This document shows, piece by piece, positions 1 through 6,430 of a stretch of 11,936 nt of DNA. The stretch lies in contig JAUVRU010000028.1 in assembly GCA_030597485.1 (NCBI GenBank), forward strand, positions 1 to 11,936, written 5' to 3'. Made by a program: the position numbers and the translations under genes. Each line of letters begins with the position of its first letter. Positions within the stretch are counted from its first letter, which is position 1. The notes under the pieces are model-generated. The model was not told the origin of the DNA, did no database searches, and was given only the letters and a program-made list of their open reading frames with translations. Source of the stretch: Anaerolineae bacterium. GTDB taxonomy: Bacteria > Chloroflexota > Anaerolineae > 4572-78 > NAK82.

Positions 1-241
1 TGACCGGCAGATAGCTGCTGCACAGTTCGATAGTGAGGTGGGCCACGGCAATCGGATAGAGCCGACGAATTGGGTTCGCATTCAAGAGCGGTACTTCCTC
101 AGTTATCAGGATTGCGTCATTCTACACCCTTCTTGGGTGACCAGGAAATCACGACCAGGCCGGGCCTCTGAGGGCCTGCCAGGCACGTCAGAACTGCTTC
201 GATTCCCCGTGGCAAGAGGCGGGGGCCTTCTTCCGGGGCTG
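1..241. other. Left-edge intergenic region, no supported gene
   Basis: I see no convincing gene here. A 77-codon plus-strand frame at 38-271 runs straight through the promoter of the next gene, has no Shine-Dalgarno sequence and no recognisable domain. A short CACCC/GGGTG hairpin around 127-141 has no T tract. The stretch probably is an upstream spacer or the remains of something that lies to the left of the window. Confidence 0.5.
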
Positions 242-250
242 TGGTATAAT
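242..250 (+). promoter_or_regulatory. Extended -10 promoter of the radical SAM gene
   Basis: TGG followed by a perfect TATAAT makes an extended -10 element. No -35 box resembling TTGACA lies 16-18 bp upstream, which is typical for extended -10 promoters. Transcription would begin near 257, giving a leader of about 70 nt before the ATG at 328. Confidence 0.6.
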
Positions 251-327
251 GCCAACGTCGGCGACACCTAACCTCACGCGAAGCCGCAGAGGCGACAACG
301 AGCTTCACCCAAAGATAGGAGCACGAA

Positions 328-1350
328 ATGACCAGCGTGAAGGTACCCCAGCCCGTTTCTGGCGGACTGCTGCTTTCCTACAAATGCCCGGCTGAGTGCC
401 GGCACTGTATGTACCTCTGCTCGCCCAAGTGGCCGGCCGACTGGATCACAAGTGAGGATCTGGAAGCGGTTCTATCCCAGCTGGCGGGGAGAATTCAACC
501 AAGCCCCTGGGGGCCTGAGGCCGTAGGCCTGAGCGATGGGCTCCATTTCACCGGGGGCGAGCCATTCCTGAACTTCGAACTATTGCGCCAGGCAGTGGAG
601 ATTGCCGAGGCGTTGGGAATCCCCTCCACTTTCGTGGAGACCAACTGCTTCTGGTGTGGTGATGACGAAACAACCAGGGACATGCTCAGACATCTCAAGG
701 AGGTCGGCCTCAAAGGCATTATGATCTCGGTGAACCCCTTCTACGCCGAATATGTGCCCTTTGAGAGAACCGAGCGATGCGTCCGGATCAGCCAGGAGGT
801 GTTCGGCCAGAACGTGATGGTCTACCAGCTGGAATACTACCGTCAATTCAGGGAACTGGGCATCAAGGAGCGGATTCCCCTGGAGGACTATCTGGCGGTC
901 GCCGGAAGTGAGAGTCTGACGGGAAGGGTGGAGTTGTTCTTCATGGGCCGGGCCACTCGCCAGTTGAGAGGGCTCTATCCCACCTATCCGGCACCCACGT
1001 TCTTCAACCAGCTCTGCCAACCACCCTTCCTGAGAAGCTGGCACAACCATTTCGACAACTACGGAAACTTCATGCCGGGCTTTTGCGGTGGCATCTCCCT
1101 GGGTCATTGGCGGGACCTGGACCGACTGACGACCGAGGGGATAGACCTGGTGGAACACCCGGTTCTGGGATTCCTGGTTGCCGGGGATATGGGTGGACTG
1201 TTCCATTTTGCAGAAGACCACGGTTACCACGAATCCGGGGATGGTTATCTCTCCAAGTGCGACCTCTGCCTTGATCTCAGGGATCACCTGGTTTCCCGGG
1301 GGGACTTTCCGGAGCTGAGCCCCAGGGAGTTCTATGCCCATCTGGAGTGA
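328..1350 (+). CDS. Radical SAM protein with auxiliary-cluster-like C-terminal cysteines
   Basis: A 340-residue radical SAM enzyme. The N-terminal CPAECRHC motif (C20, C24, C27; CX3CX2C) should bind the [4Fe-4S] cluster that cleaves S-adenosylmethionine, with another Cys at 31. TGGEP at 75-79 is the family SAM-binding motif. Further cysteines C230, C253, C311 and C314 (CX22CX57CX2C), around the segment NYGNFMPGFCGG, resemble the auxiliary-cluster pattern of SPASM/twitch proteins. C107 and C110 form another CX2C. AGGAG at 317-321 lies 6 nt before the ATG, so the start is well supported. The gene is monocistronic: an extended -10 promoter upstream, a hairpin 25 nt after the stop, and only minus-strand genes beyond. 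The substrate is unknown; peptide or cofactor modification is possible but not shown. The superfamily call is firm. Confidence 0.9.
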   Translation: MTSVKVPQPVSGGLLLSYKCPAECRHCMYLCSPKWPADWITSEDLEAVLSQLAGRIQPSPWGPEAVGLSDGLHFTGGEPFLNFELLRQAVEIAEALGIPSTFVETNCFWCGDDETTRDMLRHLKEVGLKGIMISVNPFYAEYVPFERTERCVRISQEVFGQNVMVYQLEYYRQFRELGIKERIPLEDYLAVAGSESLTGRVELFFMGRATRQLRGLYPTYPAPTFFNQLCQPPFLRSWHNHFDNYGNFMPGFCGGISLGHWRDLDRLTTEGIDLVEHPVLGFLVAGDMGGLFHFAEDHGYHESGDGYLSKCDLCLDLRDHLVSRGDFPELSPREFYAHLE

Positions 1351-1375
1351 AGACAGCCAGCAACGGCCGGGGTAA

Positions 1376-1402
1376 GCGTTCTATTCCCAGACGATAGAAC
1401 GC
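1376..1402 (+). terminator. Hairpin after the radical SAM gene (terminator-like, no T tract)
   Basis: GCGTTCTAT (1376-1384) and ATAGAACGC (1394-1402) are perfect 9-bp arms around a 9-nt loop, 25 nt after the TGA at 1348-1350. No run of T follows, so it is not a textbook intrinsic terminator. It could protect the 3' end, act with Rho, or be a protein-binding dyad. Confidence 0.45.
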
Positions 1403-1412
1403 CGGTTTCGCA

Positions 1413-1451
1413 GATTTGACCCTGTTGAATGGAGGTAGTCATTGTCAAATC
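1413..1451. repeat. 8-bp inverted repeat GATTTGAC/GTCAAATC
   Basis: Perfect 8-bp arms at 1413-1420 and 1444-1451 flank a 23-nt loop that contains GGAGGT. If transcribed, the stem would present a ribosome-binding-like sequence in its loop, just before the small Cys-rich frame. It may also be chance. Confidence 0.3.
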
Positions 1452-1569
1452 CACTCCGGTACGGGTGAGAGTGTTACCACCCTGCTGTCAGTGCTGCGCT
1501 TGGATTGTCAGTGGCATGATGCCCTCCGGGTGCATCGGGCAACACGCATTATGCACCATTCTGATCTGA
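1429..1569 (+). CDS. Possible small Cys-rich peptide (hypothetical)
   Basis: An open frame from ATG 1429 to TGA 1567-1569 would give 46 residues. The middle reads PPCCQCCAW and more Cys occur at 35 and 42, six in total. GGAGG at 1431-1435 lies inside the frame, so translation could begin later, at a rare ATT 1441 or at GTG 1465 or 1471; no start has both a good codon and a good Shine-Dalgarno sequence. It lies 79 nt downstream of the radical SAM gene, beyond the hairpin. Small Cys-rich peptides near radical SAM enzymes can be substrates, but nothing here proves expression and I recognise no precursor family. The frame overlaps a possible transposase relic read in another frame. Low confidence. 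Confidence 0.15.
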   Translation: MEVVIVKSTPVRVRVLPPCCQCCAWIVSGMMPSGCIGQHALCTILI

Positions 1570-1760
1570 AGCGGGTGTGAAACGGGCTCTAATTGTTCTG
1601 GGGCAAAGACTTCCGAACAGGACATTGGCGTTTTTCACGATGGCACTATACCTTGTCCAGGGGATGCTAACCTATGGAGCAAGGCATCCTCATACGCTAG
1701 CATCCTCTGGAGATGCCGCATCTTGCGCGCCCGCTTGCTCCACGATTCGCCAATGTCCAG
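1443..1760 (+). pseudogene. Possible decayed N-terminus of an IS4-type transposase
   Basis: The frame opening at GTG 1577 reads GQRLPNRTLAFFTMALYL, which by eye resembles the 'R-LPar-vvyfvlAlaL' N-terminal segment of IS4-family transposases. In other frames, sequence before it (reading SDLKRV then a stop at 1575-1577) and after it (reading RARLLHDSPM around 1726-1755) could fit the residues usually found there. A match would therefore need two frameshifts, and no catalytic DDE region or terminal inverted repeat is seen. The 76-codon frame 1577-1807 on its own looks like no whole protein. The resemblance is weak and may be coincidental. Confidence 0.22.
1620..1758. repeat. Nested inverted repeats in the gap
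   Basis: Perfect 11-bp arms GGACATTGGCG (1620-1630) and CGCCAATGTCC (1748-1758) enclose a second perfect pair TGGAGCAAG (1675-1683) and CTTGCTCCA (1734-1742). Inside that, GGCATC (1683-1688) can pair with GATGCC (1712-1717). The arrangement could fold as a branched RNA or be the scar of a small palindromic element. The internal loop is lopsided (44 nt against 5 nt). No promoter was found for it. Confidence 0.35.
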
Positions 1761-1784
1761 TGAGGGGGCAAGCGCAGGCAAGTG

Positions 1785-1807
1785 TCACGCTGCAAGCTAC
1801 AGCGTAA
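1785..1807 (-). terminator. Hairpin downstream of the histidine kinase (weak terminator)
   Basis: Read on the minus strand, TTACGCTG (1807-1800) pairs with CAGCGTGA (1792-1785), with one G-T wobble, around a 7-nt loop, 36 nt after the kinase stop. No T tract follows, so terminator function is a guess based on position. Confidence 0.3.
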
Positions 1808-1843
1808 TCTGCGTTGGGGGATTGCATATTTGTCACGTAGCCA

Positions 1844-4732
1844 CTACTCGGTTGAGACGTGGGGCAGGTAGATCTTGAACGTCGTGCCTTGCCCGGCCTC
1901 GCTTTCCGCCCAGATGTATCCGTCGTTCTGCTTGACGATGCCGTAGACGGCAGCCAGTCTCAGGCCAATGCCGTCGGCCACGTCTGGGGAGGTGAAGAAG
2001 AAGGGCTCGAAAATACGGTCTCGTGCCTCGTCGCTCAAACCAGCTCCGGTATCGCTGACTGCCAGCAAAACGTAGTCGCCCTCCGGGACTTCCACGTGCT
2101 CGGATATATCTTCCTCGCCCAACACCACGTTGGCCGTCTCAATGGTCAGTTTTCCGCCCTCTGGCATGGCGTCGCTGGCGTTGATGGCCAGTTCGCCGAT
2201 TACGTGCTCGAATTGCTTCGGATCCACTTCCACAGTCCCCAGGTCGGGCGCAAGGGTGGTTGTCAGTTGGACGTCGGGGCCGATGATCGGCTCTACCGTT
2301 TCATTCATGTTGACCACGATGTGGTTCAGGTTCACCATCCGGGGCTCGATCATCTGCTTGCGGCTGAAAGCGAGCAACTGGCTCACCAGATCGGCGGCCC
2401 GTTGACCGGAGCGCAATATCTTTCCCGCCATGTCATACACAGGGTCGTCAGCCGACAGCTGATACCGCATCAGTTCAGCAAAGCCGTTGATGGAGGTTAG
2501 CAGGTTGTTGAAGTCGTGGGCGATGCCACCGGCCAGCTGGCCCACCGTTTCCATCTTCTTGGCTTGAAGGAGCTGAGCCTGGAGCTTCTCTCTCTCTGCC
2601 TCCGCCTGCTTACGGTCAGTGATGTCACGGCCCACACCGATAATGGCTCCTACGTTTCCGCTCTGGTCGAGGATGGCTTTGTCTGCCCAGGCCAGCCAGC
2701 GCCATCCGTGTTTGGTCAGGGCTCGCTGCTCCAGATAGCAAGTATATGGTGGCTCGTGTAGATCCATCATCGCCGTGGCGGTGGCTTCACGGTCGTCTTC
2801 GTGGATCAGGGGCATGAACCTTCTGTCCAGCAGCTCATCCTCCTTCTTGCCAAACATCTCGCAATACGAAGGGCTCACGAACTGGAAGCGTCCGTCAACA
2901 TCGACTTTGACCACCAGATCCGTCTGGTTCTCCACCAGCAGACGGTACTTCGCCTCACTCTCCTGCAGCGCTGCCTCCGCCCGTTTGCTCTCGGTGATAT
3001 CACTGTAGACGCCAATGCCTCCCACCACTTCGTTGTTGATCAGGAACGGGGAGGCGGAAAGCATGACGTGCACCGGCGAGCCATCCTTGCGGTAACGGAC
3101 GGTCTCGACCGAGGGGACGCTCTCTCCCCCCAGAGATTGCTGGGTATAACTGGTCGCCTCCTCCATCGCACTGGGATCAGACCCGGTGATCAGCTCGTCA
3201 ATGCGCCGACCCCTGACCTCCTCCGGAGTGTATCCCCACAGCCTCTCCGCCCCGGCGTTCCACTCCAGGAGGCGATGCTGGGCATCCAGGGTGACCATGG
3301 CGTCGGGAGCGGAGGCCAGCACGCCCTCCAGGTATAATCGACGCTCCTCGACTTCCAACTCCAATCGTTTGCGCTCGGTGATGTCAGTGAAGTTGATGAC
3401 GATGCCCTCCACCGCCGGGTTGCCGAGGAGATTGGTGACAACACCTTCCACCACGCGCCACGATCCATCCTGGTGGCGGACACGTAACTCCGAAGTCCCC
3501 CCGCCGTCCGGCTCCTGGGCCAGGTGTTCGAAACGACCAGCCAGACCCGCGACATCGTCGGGGTGAATCCATTGCCAGATACTGGTGCCGGTCGCTTTGT
3601 CCGGCGTCAGTCCTAGTATGGATTCAATAGCAGGGCTGATGTACCGCAACGTGCCATCCTGGCCCACAATCATGAAACAGTCTCTGGTCTTCTCGATAAG
3701 CGAGCGGAATCGTTCCTCGCTCTGCCGCAGTGTCTCCTCCGCTTGCTTGCGATCCAGCGCGTTCAGGAAGACTTCCCCCACCAGCTTGAGCAATATCGTG
3801 TCCTCCTCGGACCACGCTCTCTCCTGCCGCTCCGCCTGGAATCCCAAATAGCCGACCAGCGCCTGGCCTCGGAGCAGCGGGATGGTGAGGATGGACTTGG
3901 CGCCCAAGGCCTGCCATAAGGCCTTCTCGGCGCCGGCTTCAGGCAGGAGATCGGCAACCCGGGGAACGGACACTATCTCGGCTCGTTGGTACCCCTCCCT
4001 TGACCAGCGCAATGGCGCCACCACCATACCCTGGAATCGGTCAGACTGGGGCGCCAGCCCTTGGGCAAACCATTCGTATTGCTGCCGGACCTGGGTCGCA
4101 TCTGCATCATACAACCCGAAGTACCTGCGGTCCACCCCCACGAATTCCCCGATTGATAGCAGGGCCTGGCCAATCTCCCCGTCCACCTGGTCAGAGGCGA
4201 GATTGATGAATTGGGTTGAGATGGCCGCCACCAGTTCCTCCATCGCCAGCCGATGGCGCAATGAGTCCTCAACCCGCACCCGCTCGGTGATGTCCATGAT
4301 CATGCCCGTCAGGACATCGCCTTCAAGCGCCGCGCTGAGAAGGACAGCCACCGTCCCACCCGACTTGCCGAGCAACTCGACCTCATAGCCACTCACCTGG
4401 CCTTCCTTCTTGAGCCTCCGCATCAGAGTCTCTCTGTCCTTCGGGTTCTTGTATCTGTACAGGACAGCGGCCTTCATCATCTCCTCGGGAGACTCAAATC
4501 CCAGTATGCTGGACAAAAACTCGTTCACATAGAGGATGTCGCCTTTGAGGTTAGTTCTGTAGATGCCTACCAGGGCGTTGTCCACCAGACCCCGAAACTC
4601 CCTCTCCGAGGCATGCAGGGCCTTCTCCACCTGCTCGCGCTCGGTCTCTGCCGCTTCCAGCTCGGCGACATGCTGGTGCAGTGCCGTCAGTTCGTCTGCC
4701 AGTTGCGCTTTGGTCTTCTTGCTGTCTCTCAT
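1844..4732 (-). CDS. Multi-PAS/GAF sensor histidine kinase
   Basis: A soluble 962-residue sensor kinase. By eye: N-terminal coiled coil (about 8-45), PAS1 (42-155), GAF (160-325), PAS2 (335-455), PAS3 (465-583), PAS4 (590-708), short coiled coil, dimerisation/phosphoacceptor domain, then ATPase domain. The phosphoacceptor is H739 in GGIAHDFNN. The N box reads AINASDAM (N851, D854), and the G1 box SDTGAG starts at 893. The G2 box is odd: GIGLRL at 921-926 where relatives have GTGLGL. No membrane segment or signal peptide is seen, so signals are probably cytoplasmic or carried by cofactors in the PAS domains. No response regulator or receiver domain is present. A GTG 24 nt upstream is possible, but the ATG at 4732 has AGGAG 8 nt before it. 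It lies 114 bp after the glycosyltransferase on the same strand. It ends with TAG. Confidence 0.92.
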   Translation of the reverse strand: MRDSKKTKAQLADELTALHQHVAELEAAETEREQVEKALHASEREFRGLVDNALVGIYRTNLKGDILYVNEFLSSILGFESPEEMMKAAVLYRYKNPKDRETLMRRLKKEGQVSGYEVELLGKSGGTVAVLLSAALEGDVLTGMIMDITERVRVEDSLRHRLAMEELVAAISTQFINLASDQVDGEIGQALLSIGEFVGVDRRYFGLYDADATQVRQQYEWFAQGLAPQSDRFQGMVVAPLRWSREGYQRAEIVSVPRVADLLPEAGAEKALWQALGAKSILTIPLLRGQALVGYLGFQAERQERAWSEEDTILLKLVGEVFLNALDRKQAEETLRQSEERFRSLIEKTRDCFMIVGQDGTLRYISPAIESILGLTPDKATGTSIWQWIHPDDVAGLAGRFEHLAQEPDGGGTSELRVRHQDGSWRVVEGVVTNLLGNPAVEGIVINFTDITERKRLELEVEERRLYLEGVLASAPDAMVTLDAQHRLLEWNAGAERLWGYTPEEVRGRRIDELITGSDPSAMEEATSYTQQSLGGESVPSVETVRYRKDGSPVHVMLSASPFLINNEVVGGIGVYSDITESKRAEAALQESEAKYRLLVENQTDLVVKVDVDGRFQFVSPSYCEMFGKKEDELLDRRFMPLIHEDDREATATAMMDLHEPPYTCYLEQRALTKHGWRWLAWADKAILDQSGNVGAIIGVGRDITDRKQAEAEREKLQAQLLQAKKMETVGQLAGGIAHDFNNLLTSINGFAELMRYQLSADDPVYDMAGKILRSGQRAADLVSQLLAFSRKQMIEPRMVNLNHIVVNMNETVEPIIGPDVQLTTTLAPDLGTVEVDPKQFEHVIGELAINASDAMPEGGKLTIETANVVLGEEDISEHVEVPEGDYVLLAVSDTGAGLSDEARDRIFEPFFFTSPDVADGIGLRLAAVYGIVKQNDGYIWAESEAGQGTTFKIYLPHVSTE

Positions 4733-4740
4733 GGGCGATA

Positions 4741-4745
4741 CTCCT
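4741..4745 (-). promoter_or_regulatory. Shine-Dalgarno site fixing the kinase start
   Basis: AGGAG on the minus strand, 8 nt before the ATG at 4732-4730, favours this codon over the GTG at 4756. A GTG start would place this site inside the coding region. Confidence 0.7.
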
Positions 4746-4795
4746 GATCGGTGCAAGCACTCGCGCGCCAGACACCGCCAGTCTCCGCTGCATTC

Positions 4796-4804
4796 ATTTT
4801 ACCA
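4796..4804 (-). promoter_or_regulatory. Possible extended -10 promoter of the kinase
   Basis: Minus-strand TGG followed by TAAAAT (5 of 6 consensus) gives an extended -10 element about 64 nt before the kinase ATG. No good -35 lies at 16-18 bp. The kinase may thus have its own promoter in addition to read-through from the glycosyltransferase, since I see no terminator in 4733-4846. Confidence 0.35.
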
Positions 4805-4846
4805 TGGTGTTGGCCCGAATCATATCACCCGACGGTACCAATTCTC

Positions 4847-6397
4847 CTACCTGTCCACCACGACCGGCGTCTGCTCCAGCAGCAGCCGGTCGCCCAGCGG
4901 CTGCCCCTGCGCATCGGTAACCAGCAGCCGAGTGCCATCCACCGGATCGTAGAAGCCGACCTCGATCCAGTAGTCGCCTGGCGGCGTGTCGGGATTGACC
5001 GGGACGTGGTAGACGTCAGTCAGGTATTCGCCCTTCATCCAGCTGGTGGTAGGGAAGTCACCGCCGCCGGGCACCTGATCCCGGTTCCCGACAATCTGGC
5101 TCTCAGCGTCAATCAGATGGACGAAGACGGTGTAGCCGCGGTTGAAGGTCTCTATCGGCTGCCAGTACAGCACCAGTTCGAACGTTTGACCAGGCTCCAA
5201 CTGACCCTCCGTGTGCAGATCGTAACCCAACAGCCGGGCCCGGCCGCCAAACTGCGCGTCCACGGGGAATATGGGCGAGGGAGGAGAGAAATCGCGGGCC
5301 CGCTGGGTGGTGAGCACAGTGGTCAGCACCACCTGATCGTCCCCCCCAACCAGCAGACGGGGCCCATCGGGCCGCAGCAGGCCAACCGCCAGCCGGTAAT
5401 CGCCTTCCGGCAGGGCGGGGGGCAGCGGAATCTGGTGGGGGTCCCGCAGCAGCATGCCGGCCGGCCAGCGATCGGCGGGATAGGCCGGCGGCGTCTCACT
5501 GAGGGCAACCGCACGCCCGGTCTCGTCCTGCAACTGGGCAAAGACCACGTAGGGCTGGCTGCCGTCAGCCAACGCCTGCCAGAACAGGCTGAACTTCAGA
5601 CCCTCGCCGGCACGGAAGGGGCCATCGCTCAGGCTGTAGCCCAGCAGTCGTACCTTGCCCTCGAAGTCACCGGTGACCGGATGTTGGATGGGCAAGACCT
5701 CCGCTTCCAGGGGAGTGGCCGGCGGCACCACCTGTATGCTGGTCAGCAGGGCTTCCACCCCCTGTGGCTGCCCCCCGGCGTCGAGCAGGTCCAGGGGACG
5801 GTCGTCCAGCTGACTGACCACGCTCAACCGCAGCTGGTAGTCTCCCGGCGGGGTGCCGGCCGGAACTAGCAGTCCGTGGTGGTCTGTCAGCCGCTCGCCA
5901 GGGGAGAGGGCGGCAAAGGAGGCATCTCCCCCTTGTGGCCGGCTGTCGCGGCTGGCCCAGCTGCGCCCACCGGCGTCAGTCAGGCGCAGTGCCACTCGAT
6001 GCTGGCTGCCCAGACTCCCCAGCTTGCGCCAGGTAAGGCGAATCGGTATCACCCCCCGTCCCGCCTCGGCTGGCGTGTCACCCACCTGGGCCTGCTCCAG
6101 CGCCAGCCGATTGCCGAAATTTCCCAGATCATCCCCTGCTCCCGCCACTGACGAATCCACGATGGGTGTCAGGTTTTCTCCCTGTCCATAAAGGGTCAGC
6201 TTGGTGCCGGGGAGGTTCCAATCCACCTGGGCGGGGAAGGCAATCCGATTCAAGATGGTTTCCACGCTGGTCTCCCACAGCCGCCCCAGGGATTGATAGG
6301 CGGGAAACCACAGGCGCGGATGACCATCTACCAACATCTCCAGGTCATCCTCCATCTGGGTAAGGGCATCAGCCCAGGTCTCCCCCCAGCCGGGCAC
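4847..6397 (-). CDS. C-terminal part of the split glycosyltransferase (beta-sandwich repeats)
   Basis: A 516-codon frame from GTG 6397, with no Shine-Dalgarno sequence before it, so it is unlikely to be a free-standing gene. The first 65 residues (GWGETWAD, then RLWFPAYQSLG) look like the soluble domain that follows the membrane part of GT39-like enzymes. Then come three similar repeats, each closing with a P-G-D-Y strand: PPGDYQLRL (183-191), PEGDYRLAV (330-338) and PPGDYWIEV (472-480). The last two each begin with RLLGYxL and contain an FxLxLxWQ-like strand followed by Y-x-VF-x-xL. These are probable extracytoplasmic immunoglobulin-like domains that may bind sugar or the cell envelope. No membrane helix is obvious here. 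It ends with TAG at 4849-4847. It would be translated only by read-through of, or reversion at, the upstream amber codon. Confidence 0.7.
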   Translation of the reverse strand: MPGWGETWADALTQMEDDLEMLVDGHPRLWFPAYQSLGRLWETSVETILNRIAFPAQVDWNLPGTKLTLYGQGENLTPIVDSSVAGAGDDLGNFGNRLALEQAQVGDTPAEAGRGVIPIRLTWRKLGSLGSQHRVALRLTDAGGRSWASRDSRPQGGDASFAALSPGERLTDHHGLLVPAGTPPGDYQLRLSVVSQLDDRPLDLLDAGGQPQGVEALLTSIQVVPPATPLEAEVLPIQHPVTGDFEGKVRLLGYSLSDGPFRAGEGLKFSLFWQALADGSQPYVVFAQLQDETGRAVALSETPPAYPADRWPAGMLLRDPHQIPLPPALPEGDYRLAVGLLRPDGPRLLVGGDDQVVLTTVLTTQRARDFSPPSPIFPVDAQFGGRARLLGYDLHTEGQLEPGQTFELVLYWQPIETFNRGYTVFVHLIDAESQIVGNRDQVPGGGDFPTTSWMKGEYLTDVYHVPVNPDTPPGDYWIEVGFYDPVDGTRLLVTDAQGQPLGDRLLLEQTPVVVDR

Positions 6398-6427
6398 AGT
6401 ATAGAGCTGGGGATGAGGAGGCGGCAG

Positions 6428-6430
6428 CTA
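6428..6430 (-). other. In-frame amber codon 454 in the glycosyltransferase
   Basis: The minus strand reads CAC GCC TAG CTG CCG. TAG is also the natural stop of the kinase, of fabF and of this gene's own end, so general reassignment of TAG is unlikely. A following C is a context known to favour read-through in some systems; whether that applies here is unknown. Confidence 0.85.

Noticed and set aside
38..271. 77-codon plus-strand frame
   Set aside because: It overlaps the radical SAM promoter, has no Shine-Dalgarno sequence and no domain.
580..1341. 253-codon minus-strand frame
   Set aside because: It lies opposite the radical SAM gene, which has clear motifs and a ribosome-binding site; this frame shows no domain.
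4733..4846. Terminator between glycosyltransferase and kinase
   Set aside because: No stable hairpin with a T tract was found, so read-through into the kinase remains possible.
4751..5869. 372-codon plus-strand frame
   Set aside because: It lies opposite the glycosyltransferase tail, is rich in Gln/His/Val as expected for an antisense shadow, and has no recognisable domain.
6428..6430. General reassignment of TAG to an amino acid
   Set aside because: The kinase, fabF and the glycosyltransferase's own end all stop at TAG at the expected family C-termini, so TAG works as a stop in this genome.
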